Shown here piece after piece: positions 56,537 through 64,000 of a stretch of 64,000 nt of DNA; within the stretch, counting starts at the first letter, position 1, and each line of letters opens with the position of its first letter. The stretch covers positions 992,001-1,056,000 of the forward strand of contig CAWEPI010000008.1 of assembly GCA_963810945.1 (NCBI GenBank), given 5' to 3'. The notes beneath the pieces were generated by a model that was not told the origin of the DNA, searched no databases, and saw only the letters and a program-made list of their open reading frames with translations. The position numbers and the translations under genes were made by a program. The stretch is from JAOUEA01 sp963810945 (GTDB taxonomy: Bacteria; Actinomycetota; UBA4738; HRBIN12).

Positions 56537-58086
56537 GCGATGTCCAGAGCGATACCCCCAGGGGCCGGCGCACCGGCGGCCGCGCCGGCCGCGCCGCGGC
56601 CCGGGCCGCCCACGCCGTCGAGCGGGTTCCGTTCATCACGCGCACGCTCACGCCCTTCGAGGTGCTCTCGGAGGAGGGTCTCGCGCTGATCGAGGAGAAC
56701 GCGGACAGCATCCTCGAGCGGGTCGGGATCGACTTCAAGGGCGCCCCCGACGCCCTCGACCTGATGGCCGGCGCCGGCGCCGACGTCGACGGCGAGCGCG
56801 TGCGGTTCCCACGTGGGATGTGCAGGCAGATCGTGCAGGCCACCGCGCCGTCGACGTTCACCCAGCACGCGCGCAACCCCGCCAACGACGTCCAGATCGG
56901 AGGGACGGCGACGGTCTTCGCGCCGGCCTACGGCTCACCGTTCGTGCGCGACCTCGACGGGGGCCGCCGCTACGGGACGATCGAGGACTTCCGCAACTTC
57001 GTGAAGCTCGCGTACGCGACGCCATACCTGCATCACTCCGGCGGCACGGTGTGCGAGCCGGTCGACCTCCCCGTGAACAAGCGGCACTACGACATGGTGT
57101 ACGCGCACATCCGCTTCTCGGACAAGCCGTTCATGGGCTCCGTCACCCATCCGGAACGCGCGCGCGACACGGTGGAGATGGCACGCATCGTCTTCGGGCC
57201 GGACGCGCTGGAGACCGGCGCGCACGTCCTCAGCCTCATCAACGCGAACTCCCCCCTCGTGTGGGACTCGTCGATGCTCGGCGCCGCGCGCGCCTACGCC
57301 GAGGCGAACCAGGCGGTGATCATCACGCCGTTCATCCTCGCGGGCGCGATGTCCCCGGCGACGGTGGCCGGGGCGGCGGCGCAGACGCTGGCGGAGGCGC
57401 TCGCCGGCATGACGTACGTGCAGCTGGTGCGCCCCGGCGCGCCCGTCGTCTTCGGCTCGTTCGCGTCCTCGATGTCGATGCAGTCGGGCGCGCCCACGTT
57501 CGGAACCCCCGAGCCGGCCCTCGTGCTGTACACGCTCGCGGCGTGCGCGCGCCGCCTCGGCGTCCCGTTCCGAAGCGGCGGTTCGCTCACGGCGGCCAAG
57601 ATCCCGGATGCGCAGGCCGCCTACGAGTCGGCCAACACGTTGCAGCCGACCGTGCTCGGGGGCGTGAACTTCGTGCTGCACGCCGCCGGATGGCTCGAGG
57701 GCGGTCTGACCATGGGTTATGAGAAGTTCGTGATGGACCTCGATCAGTGCGGGATGATGCACGCGTTCGCGAAGGGCGTGGATCTGTCCCCGAACGGGCA
57801 GGCGCTCGACGCCATCGTGGAGAACGGCCCGGGGCAGCACTTCCTGGGCACGGCCCACACCTTGGCGAACTTCGAGACGGCGTTCTACCGCTCGTCGGTG
57901 GCCGATAACAACAGCTTCGAGCAGTGGGAGCTGGAGGGGGCCCTCGACACGACTAACAGGGCGAACGCCGGTTGGAAGAAGATGCTCGCCGAGTACGAGC
58001 CGCCGCCCATCGACGACGCGGTGGATCTGGAGCTGCAGGAATGGATCGAGCGGAAGAAAGCCTCCTTCCCCGACTCGAACGTCTAG
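56533..58086 (+). CDS. MttB-family methyltransferase without pyrrolysine (glycine betaine type)
   Basis: A 517-residue TIM-barrel methyltransferase related to trimethylamine:corrinoid methyltransferase. The reading frame has no internal TAG, so it is a non-pyrrolysine member like MtgB, which demethylates glycine betaine. Family landmarks include LTPFEVLSEEGL, TEDFRNFVKLAY-like IEDFRNFVKLAY, GSVTHPERARDTVEM and the C-terminal GGVNFVLHAAGWLEGGL. A basic Arg/Ala-rich N-terminal extension (about 1-35) is unusual. Context (importer, corrinoid protein, dimethylglycine dehydrogenase) favours glycine betaine; proline betaine, carnitine or gamma-butyrobetaine are also known substrates in the family. 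Confidence 0.88.
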   Translation: MSDVQSDTPRGRRTGGRAGRAAARAAHAVERVPFITRTLTPFEVLSEEGLALIEENADSILERVGIDFKGAPDALDLMAGAGADVDGERVRFPRGMCRQIVQATAPSTFTQHARNPANDVQIGGTATVFAPAYGSPFVRDLDGGRRYGTIEDFRNFVKLAYATPYLHHSGGTVCEPVDLPVNKRHYDMVYAHIRFSDKPFMGSVTHPERARDTVEMARIVFGPDALETGAHVLSLINANSPLVWDSSMLGAARAYAEANQAVIITPFILAGAMSPATVAGAAAQTLAEALAGMTYVQLVRPGAPVVFGSFASSMSMQSGAPTFGTPEPALVLYTLAACARRLGVPFRSGGSLTAAKIPDAQAAYESANTLQPTVLGGVNFVLHAAGWLEGGLTMGYEKFVMDLDQCGMMHAFAKGVDLSPNGQALDAIVENGPGQHFLGTAHTLANFETAFYRSSVADNNSFEQWELEGALDTTNRANAGWKKMLAEYEPPPIDDAVDLELQEWIERKKASFPDSNV

Positions 58087-58100
58087 GAGGACGAGGGCCC

Positions 58101-58971
58101 GTGGTGTCGAGGAAGCGCCGGTCGAACGCGACCGGCACCGAGGAGCAGCGCGCCGCCTTGCGGGCGCTCGTCGCCATGCCCAAGTTCGAGCTGATCCCGC
58201 TCTCCAACGCGATGGAGCATGCGGCGGAACTGCCCGCCGGGGCCACCGTCACGGTCACCGCGTCGCCGGGCAAGGGCCTGGAGGCGACGGTCGAGCTCTG
58301 CGAACGGCTCGCCGGCGGATGGGCACACCCCGATCCCCCACCTGTCCGCGCACATGGTGCGCGACGCCGTGCACCTGCACGACCTGCTCCAACGGTGCCA
58401 GGAGGCCGGCTTGCGGCGCGCCTTCGTCGTGGGCGGCGACGCGAAGGATCCGGGCGCCTACCACGACGGTCTCGCGCTCCTGCGCGGGATCGACGAGGCG
58501 GGGCGTCCCTTCGACGAGATCGGGGTGCCCGCGTACCCGGAGGGGCACGCCGACATCTCCGACGCGCGCCTGCTCGAGGTCCTCCTGGAGAAGCAGCGGT
58601 ACGCGAGCTACATGGCCACGCAGATGTGCTTCAACCCGGAGGCGATCGTGGCCTGGATCGGCGCGATGCGCGCGGCGGGCGTCACCCTCTCGGTGAACCT
58701 CGGGACCCCGGGCGTCGCGGAGCTGAAGAAGCTCATGACGATCTCCACCAAGATCGGGATCGCGGACTCGGCCCGCTACCTGAAGAAGAACCGCAGGATG
58801 GTGGGCCATCTCCTGTCGCCCGGGAAGTTCGGACCGGACGCGCTGCTGGAGGGCATGGCGGACGTGTTCTGCGACCCTCGTGCCGACGTGGTCGCGCTGC
58901 ACCTCTTCACGTTCAATCAGGTGGCGGCCACGGTGGAGTGGCAGCAGCGCATGCTCGCCGAGCTGGGGTAG
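58101..58971 (+). CDS. methylenetetrahydrofolate reductase-like protein, one frameshift
   Basis: A MetF-fold protein of about 290 residues. The GTG at 58101 follows GGAGGACGAGGG. The N-terminal part ends at ERLAGG; after one extra T at 58320 it continues GHTPIPHLSAHMVRD, FVVGGDAKDPGAY and GIADSARYLKKN, which resemble the flavin TIM barrel of MetF. In this operon it would oxidise methyl-tetrahydrofolate to the methylene form, the reverse of the usual biosynthetic direction, so the methyl group from betaine can be used or burned. It is divergent from housekeeping MetF in its N-terminus. Confidence 0.82.
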
Positions 58972-59017
58972 CCTTCACCGATCCACGCCTGTCGCGCGAA
59001 CCAGGAGGGTCCCGACG

Positions 59018-59530
59018 ATGACGGACGACGCCAGCGGCATCGCGAAGGAGGAACGCTCCTGCGTCGTGGCGGTCTACGAGACCGACGAGCAAGCCCGGCT
59101 CGGATTCGACGCCCTGCGTGAGGAGGGCGTCGCCGAGGAGCGGATCACCGTGGTGGGCGCGGGCGAGACCGACGATGCGGAGGGCGCGTTCGACGCGGAG
59201 AGCCCAACCGCGCGGGGAGCCGGGCGGGGGGCGCTCCTGGGCGGCATCGTGGGTGTGGCCGTGACCGTCTTGGTGCCCGGCGCCGGGGTGGTCTACGCGA
59301 GCGGTCTCTTCGCGGCGGCCGCGATCGGGGGCGTGACCGGCGCGCTCGCGGGCGGGGGCCTCGGGATCCTCGCCGAGGTCGGGGTCCCCACCGCCAACCT
59401 CAAGGATTACGAAGAGGACCTGACGGGCGGCCGGTACCTCGTCGTCGTCCACGGCGACCCCGACGAGGCGGAGCGCGCGCGTGCCGTGCTCGACATGACC
59501 GACACCGAGGAACTCGACCTCTTCCTCTGA
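59018..59530 (+). CDS. glycine-zipper stress-type membrane protein
   Basis: A 170-residue protein. The N-terminal 55 residues (SCVVAVYETDEQARLGFDALREEG) resemble general-stress/DUF1269-like alpha-beta modules. A Gly/Ala-rich hydrophobic region (about 65-115) looks like a glycine zipper that spans or attaches to a membrane, and a second alpha-beta segment follows (GGRYLVVVHGDPDEAERA). GGAGGG precedes the ATG. It is on the same strand as the demethylation operon with a 46-base gap; there is no clear link to C1 metabolism. Confidence 0.7.
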   Translation: MTDDASGIAKEERSCVVAVYETDEQARLGFDALREEGVAEERITVVGAGETDDAEGAFDAESPTARGAGRGALLGGIVGVAVTVLVPGAGVVYASGLFAAAAIGGVTGALAGGGLGILAEVGVPTANLKDYEEDLTGGRYLVVVHGDPDEAERARAVLDMTDTEELDLFL

Positions 59531-59536
59531 CCCGGT

Positions 59537-59932
59537 GTGTCGGAGACCGGGGGGCGCGCGCGATCCGGCACGACGGTCTGGGACCTCTGGTCGGTGCCGG
59601 TCTCCGGCGGGAAGCCGGTGATCGTCCAGAGGAACGCGGGCTGGGGCGCGATGGACGCGGACGGTAGGCTCGCGTACGCCACTCCCGTGTCTGCCCACAC
59701 CTTCGATGAGGGTGAGCTCTTCGTCCGGAACGTCCAGCACGCGACAGCTCCCGAGCCGTTGGTCCGCGGACCGATCGTGAAGGTGGGGTGGTCGCCCGAC
59801 GGCACGCGGGTCGCGTATGTGGGGAAGGACTACATCTACGTCCTGAACGTCGAAGACGGCTCGACCACGAAGGTCGTCAAAGGCGGCGGCGCCGAGTGGT
59901 TCGACGACAACACGCTGATCGTGGCCACCTAG
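59537..59932 (+). pseudogene. fragment of a TolB/WD40-type beta-propeller protein
   Basis: An in-frame remnant that begins in mid-propeller (DLWSVPVSGGKPVIV) and ends at EWFDDNTLIVAT after two propeller-like repeats (GWSPDGTRVAYVGKDYIYVL). There is no signal peptide or ribosome-binding site; the GTG at 59537 is only two codons past the stop of the preceding gene, in the same frame. It may be the eroded tail of a larger PD40 protein or a deletion product that joined two genes. Confidence 0.5.
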
Positions 59933-59956
59933 CGGTCGAGCGGACTCGCGGCGGGT

Positions 59957-59983
59957 GCCCGGCCCTTCTCCCGGGGGCCGGGC
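59957..59983. terminator. hairpin between convergent transcripts
   Basis: GCCCGGCCC (59957-59965) pairs with GGGCCGGGC (59975-59983) around a 9-base loop. It lies between the propeller fragment and the convergent soxG stop, so it can end both the demethylation operon and the sox operon. Confidence 0.7.
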
Positions 59984-60014
59984 CCTCGCTCACCCGGGTG
60001 CGGCCTCTACCAGG

Positions 60015-60566
60015 TCAGATCGTGGCCACGGCGGCCGCGAGCCAGTCGACGAGGTAGTCCGCGAACGAGGGGCGGACGTAGATCCTCGTCGCGGTCACGC
60101 GTTGATCCAGGATCACCTGGGTCTTGCCCAGGATCGTCTGTGCGCAGAGGCCCGCCCACCAGCTGCGCGGATGCAGGTCGAGGGAACATCCTCGCGCCAG
60201 GACCTCGAGGGCCGCGGGGCCCGACAGGTCGAGCACGGCGCGGTTCGCGGAGACGTCGACGATCGAGGTAGGCGCGCCGGGGAGCGCCGCCGCGAGCTCC
60301 ATCGCGATCGCCGTTGCCGAGCCGGGCGCGCCCGTGACCAACCACTCGTCCGGCCCGAGCCACAGGGCCGCCCGATCGCCCGCGGCGAGCACCGTGTTGG
60401 GTTGGCGCGGCAACGCCAGGTGGCGCGCGGCCTCGGTGGCGACGCGGAGGTCGACCTGCGCGAGGAAGGGAACCTCTGCCGCGACCAGCTCGCCGCCCGA
60501 AACCTCGGCGAGCGCGGCGAGATCCCCCGCGCGTGCGGCGAGCGGACCCATCGGCTCAGCCGTCAC
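60015..60566 (-). CDS. soxG: sarcosine oxidase gamma subunit
   Basis: A 183-residue subunit of heterotetrameric sarcosine oxidase, which oxidises sarcosine to glycine with oxygen and yields methylene-tetrahydrofolate. LGPDEWLVTG, VDVSANRAVLDLSGPAALEVLARGCSLDL (positions about 90-118) and the RSWWAG/TQVILDQ segments are typical SoxG. The GTG at 60566 overlaps the soxA stop by 11 bases. Last gene of the sox operon. Confidence 0.92.
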   Translation of the reverse strand: MTAEPMGPLAARAGDLAALAEVSGGELVAAEVPFLAQVDLRVATEAARHLALPRQPNTVLAAGDRAALWLGPDEWLVTGAPGSATAIAMELAAALPGAPTSIVDVSANRAVLDLSGPAALEVLARGCSLDLHPRSWWAGLCAQTILGKTQVILDQRVTATRIYVRPSFADYLVDWLAAAVATI

Positions 60567-63248
60567 GCCGGGCTCCCTCCGGGTCGTAGAACGCCGGCGC
60601 CGTGACCTCGGCCTCGATCGTGCGTTCCGTGAGCGGTGCGAACACGGTGGAGCCGATCAGCTCGCGCCCCCGCTCCACCATCGCCAGCGCGATGGAGCGC
60701 CCCAGCACGGGGCTGTGGTAGCTCGACGTCACGTGCCCGATCATCGGCATCGGGATCGACCCGGTGTCGTCGGCCACGATCTGCGCTCCCTCGGGGAACA
60801 CCGTGCCCGGGTCGCGCGTCGACAAGCCCACGAGGTGCTTGCGATCGGCGCGGACGGTGTCCGGCCGCGAGAGCGAGCGCCGCCCGATGAAGTCGCCCTT
60901 GGTCTCGTTCACGATCCACGACATGCCGAGGTCGTGGGGCGTGACGGTCCCGTCGGTGTCCTGTCCGACGATCACGAACCCCTTCTCCGCCCGAAGCACG
61001 TGCATCGCCTCGGTGCCGTACGGGGTGATCGCCATCGGCGCCCCGGCGGCCATCAGCGCCTCCCACATCGCGCGTCCGTACCAGCCGGCGACGTTGACCT
61101 CGTACGCGAGCTCTCCGCTGAAGCTCACGCGCGCGACCCGCGCCGGCATCCCCGCGACGGACCCCTCACGCCAGGTCATGAACGGGAACGCCGCCGCGTC
61201 CAAGTGCGATGTCCGTGCCGGCCGCGGCGAGCACGTCGCGCGCGCGGGGCCCGTTCACCGCGATCGTCGCCCACTGCTCCGTGACGCTCGTGGCGTACAC
61301 CCGGAGCTCGGGCCACTCGGTCTGCAGCCACTCCTCGACGTGGTCCATCACCTTGGCCGCCCCGCCCGTGGTGGTCGTGATCAGGAAGCGATCCTCGGCC
61401 AGGCGCATCGCGACGCCGTCGTCGAAGACCATGCCGTCGAGGCCGAGCATGAAACCGTAGCGGATGCCACCCACCGGGACCGAGGACATCCGGTTCGTGT
61501 AGAGACGGTCGCAGAACGTGCCCACGTCCGGCCCCATCAGCTCGATCTTGCCGAGGGTCGAGGCGTCCATGACCCCCACGGCGCCCCGCACGGCGAGGCA
61601 CTCGCGATGCACGGCCTCGCGGAGCGTCCTCGCCGGTCGTGGGGAAGTACCAGGGCCGCTTCCACTGGCCCACGTTCTCGAAGACGGCGCCGTGCGCGAC
61701 GTGCCACGCGTGGATCGGCGTCGTGCGAACCGGGTCGAGGAGGCGCGGCCCGCGGTCGCGTCCCGCGAGCGCGGCGTACGGGACGGGCGTGTACGGCGGC
61801 CGCGCGTTCGTGGGTCCCTGCGCGCCCGGTCCCGCTCCCCACGCCTGGTTCACGATCGCGGCGGTCAGCACGCCGCTCGTGCGTCCCTGATCGATGGCGG
61901 TGCCGATGTACGTCGCCCGCTTCACGTGCTCGGTGGAGCGCAGGTTCATCCCGACGGCCTCGAGCACGTCCGCGACCGTGGAGTCGCGCTGGAGGTCGAC
62001 GAAGTGCCGGCTGAGGTCGTCGGCGGGGGTGAACCACCGAGGCGTGACGGAGGGGAGGCCCTCACCGGCGGCGGCGCCCACGATCCGCAGCCAGTCCGGC
62101 CCGTCGCCGTCGGGGAGGAAGCAGGCGCGGGTCTCGTCGTATCGGAGACCACCGTCGATGCCGCGCCACAGCTGGACCGCCGGGTTCCAGCCGCCCGCCA
62201 CGAGGAGCAGATCGGCGTCGAAGGAGTCGGTAGCGCCGTCGGGTCCCGTGGCGTGTACGGCGCTGACCCGCGGGTCGCCGTCCGTGCCGGTCACCGACCA
62301 CCCCGAGCGCACGTCGATGCCGCGTCCCCTCGTCTCGTCGGTGGCCGGACCGCCCTCGCCGGCATCGATCAGGGCCAGGACCTCCAGCCCTGCGTCAGCG
62401 AGCTCCATCGCCGCGCGATGGCCGGTGTGGCTCGTCGTGAACACCACCGCGCGCGTCCCGGGCAGCACACCGAACCGGTCGGCGTACAGCGCCGCGGCCG
62501 AGGCGAGCATCACGCCGGGGCGGTCGTCGTCGGCGAACGCGACGGGCCGCTCATGGGCCCCGGTCGCCAAGATCACCCGACCGGCGCGCACGTGCCACAC
62601 GCGCTCCACCGGACGCGACCGTTCGTAGACGACGACGTAGCCCATGTCGTAGACGCCGAGCGCCGTGGCGCGCGTCATCATCCGGACGTCCGGGGCCGCG
62701 TCCAGCTCGCTCGCGACGGCCTCCACCCACGCGAGCGCCGGGTCGCCCTCGACGGTGTCCGTCGTGTGCGCGGTGCCGCCCAGCCAGTGCCGTTCGTCCA
62801 CGAGCAGCACGCGGTCGCCCGCGGCCGCCGCCTCGCGGGCCACCGCCAGACCCGCCACACCGGCGCCCACGACGAGCGTCTCCACGTGCAGGTGTCGGTG
62901 ATCCGCCTGCGGGACGCCCGCGTCACCCTCGGGCAGTCGGCCCACGCCCGGGCGCCCGACGGCGCTCAGCCCCTCCACGAGCTCCACCGCGGTGGCGGGC
63001 ACGATGGGTTCGCATCTGGGCGTGGAGATCTCCACGAACGCGCACGGCTCCTCCACGCCTGCGGAGAAGACCCCGCGCGGGCGCCCCAGGATCGGCGATG
63101 GGCAGATCACGTCCACCCCGCCGGCCAGCAGGGCGCTCGCGAGCGTGTCGCCCGTCAGTCCCTCGTAGGGCGCACCCTCGAACGTGAACGCAACCGGCGT
63201 GGCGCGATCGACGCCGTGGCCGCCGGTCTCGACTCGCCGCGATGTCAT
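60556..63248 (-). CDS. soxA: sarcosine oxidase alpha subunit, two frameshifts
   Basis: The large subunit, about 895 residues when rejoined. Order: a ferredoxin-like N-terminal fold (about 15-100), an NAD-binding flavoprotein domain (VGAGVAGLAVAREAAAAG, about 125), and a C-terminal GcvT-type folate domain. The frame changes near 61625, where an extra base follows TTGED and LREAVHRECLAV continues, and again near 61200, after TDIAL with DAAAFPFMTWREG continuing. Deleting one base at each gives continuous family sequence. The ATG at 63248 overlaps the soxD stop (ATGA), and the end overlaps soxG. Confidence 0.88.
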
Positions 63249-63517
63249 GCCGACGGATCCTCTCCGAGCGGGAGGGCGGCTTCGATCGTGTGATCGACGG
63301 TGGAGCGGACGAGGTCGAACCAGCGGCGGCACCCCGCGGCGTGCATCCATCGTTCCTCCCACACGCCCCTGGGGTTCTCGCGCATGAACAGGTAGTCGGC
63401 CCACTCCGCGTCGCTGAGCGTCACGGGATCGGACGGGTACGCGACGTGCGCCTGGCCGCCGTAGCGGAACTCGATCTCATCGCGCGGGCCGCAATGCGGA
63501 CAGGGGATCAGCAGCAC
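63245..63517 (-). CDS. soxD: sarcosine oxidase delta subunit
   Basis: A 90-residue zinc-binding subunit. CPHCG (residues 6-10) and the later histidine/cysteine in MHAAGCRRWF supply the expected zinc ligands, and EFRYGGQAHVAYP and LFMRENPRGVWEERW are SoxD family landmarks. Stop overlaps the soxA start; the gene follows a MmcQ/YjbR-type gene after 7 bases. Confidence 0.93.
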   Translation of the reverse strand: MLLIPCPHCGPRDEIEFRYGGQAHVAYPSDPVTLSDAEWADYLFMRENPRGVWEERWMHAAGCRRWFDLVRSTVDHTIEAALPLGEDPSA

Positions 63518-63524
63518 GGCGCCC

Positions 63525-63863
63525 TCATGCCTCCTCGTCGAACGCCTTCACGAGGCGCTTCGGCGCCGTCATCCGCCACGCCTCGGTGATGAGCTCGCGC
63601 ATCTCCGCGGTGTGCACGCGTCCCACCACGATCCCTACCCACCCGTGCACGCCCACGTACTCCGGGTAGAAGAAGACGTCGGGATCCTCTGCCAGGAGCG
63701 CCTCCTGTTCTTCCCGCGCCGCCTTCACGCTGGCGCGCTTCCCGTCGGCGCCCATCATCAGGAAGATCTTGTTCCGCACGCGGAACGTCGCCTCGCCCCA
63801 GGTCTCGCGCTCCTCGGCCTCCGGCAGGGAGAGCGCGAACGTGCGCACCGCGGCTGGCTTCAC
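63525..63863 (-). CDS. MmcQ/YjbR-family protein
   Basis: A 112-residue protein with the MmcQ/YjbR fold: the opening FALSLPEAEERETWGEATFRV, KIFLMM, and the closing WRMTAPKRLVKAFDE. The family has a DNA-binding-like cystathionine-fold domain but no settled function. It lies inside the sox operon, between soxB and soxD, separated by 7 and 18 bases, which is not the usual soxBDAG order. The nearest promoter would therefore be that of soxB, outside the window. Confidence 0.88.
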   Translation of the reverse strand: MKPAAVRTFALSLPEAEERETWGEATFRVRNKIFLMMGADGKRASVKAAREEQEALLAEDPDVFFYPEYVGVHGWVGIVVGRVHTAEMRELITEAWRMTAPKRLVKAFDEEA

Positions 63864-63881
63864 AGCGTCCTCCTCATGGCC

Positions 63882-64000
63882 CTAGTGCGCGACCGCCGCC
63901 GCGCCGTGCTCGTCGATCAGTGCGCCGGTCGTGAAGCGCTCGAGGGCGTACGGGAGCGCGAGCGGCGATGGCGCGCCGGCCGCGATCGTCTCCGCGTAGA
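63882..64000 (-). CDS. soxB: sarcosine oxidase beta subunit, C-terminal end (partial)
   Basis: The last 39 codons of a gene that continues past the right edge. The translated end (SPLALPYALERFTTGALIDE, then HGAAAVAH) matches the PY-L-RF-TGRLIDE closing of SoxB, the subunit with covalent FMN and the sarcosine-oxidising site. TAG stop at 63884-63882. Its presence upstream of soxD and soxA completes the sox operon. Confidence 0.75.
   Translation of the reverse strand, partial: YAETIAAGAPSPLALPYALERFTTGALIDEHGAAAVAH

Noticed and set aside
58084..58086. TAG after the MttB-type gene as a pyrrolysine codon
   Set aside because: It comes at the normal C-terminal end of the family, and the next gene begins 15 bases later with its own ribosome-binding site.

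Overview
The window is very GC-rich (roughly 70% by eye), densely coded on both strands, and has no gene-free stretch longer than about 170 bases. I see no rRNA, tRNA, CRISPR array, insertion sequence or attachment site. The gene content (an F420-type LLM oxidoreductase, a DUF3054 membrane protein, a DUF6457-like partner of moaA), the frequent GTG/TTG starts, and the many genes with a TAnnnT -10 hexamer 6-9 bases before the start codon point to an aerobic actinomycetote, probably an uncultured lineage. The exact class cannot be told from this sequence.

Layout. 0-9 kb: end of an S9 peptidase, a membrane thioredoxin, molybdenum-cofactor genes (moaA, a DUF6457-like gene, a MogA-XdhC fusion), a secreted sulfatase and phosphoesterase, and a KamA-type radical SAM aminomutase. 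9-19 kb: two c-di-GMP sensor proteins (one with a degenerate GGDEF site) around transketolase, phosphoribulokinase and a DEAD-box helicase, then two lipoproteins. 19-27 kb: threonine-to-glycine genes tdh and kbl, a TetR/MMPL efflux pair with a clear promoter-operator, and an LLM oxidoreductase. 27-34 kb: AlkD-type repair, DCC protein, polysaccharide deacetylase, amine-type FAD oxidoreductase, alpha/beta hydrolase, SDR and MFS genes. 34-40 kb: a polyamine ABC transporter (potA facing potDBC) with a divergent flavin amine oxidase. 40-44 kb: enoyl-CoA hydratase, ADP-forming acyl-CoA synthetase and an EamA exporter.

43.8-64 kb is the most coherent part: a choline/glycine-betaine dissimilation locus. 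BetA-type choline dehydrogenase is divergent from a ProVWX betaine importer with a double-length permease. Next comes one long operon: a dimethylglycine/sarcosine dehydrogenase, a corrinoid protein, a small PF13769-like protein, a pterin-dependent methyltransferase, a ferredoxin-ASKHA corrinoid activator, a non-pyrrolysine MttB-family methyltransferase and a MetF-like protein. Heterotetrameric sarcosine oxidase genes (soxB-D-A-G) follow on the other strand. Together these could take betaine to dimethylglycine (methyl to B12, then to folate), then to sarcosine and glycine. The two promoter regions that serve this locus carry the same operator pattern, GTTGC-N7-GCAAC-N7-TTGC.

Many genes, especially between 31 and 62 kb, are broken by apparent one-base insertions with conserved protein sequence continuing on both sides. 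I treat these as intact genes with probable consensus errors and annotate the full span of each.
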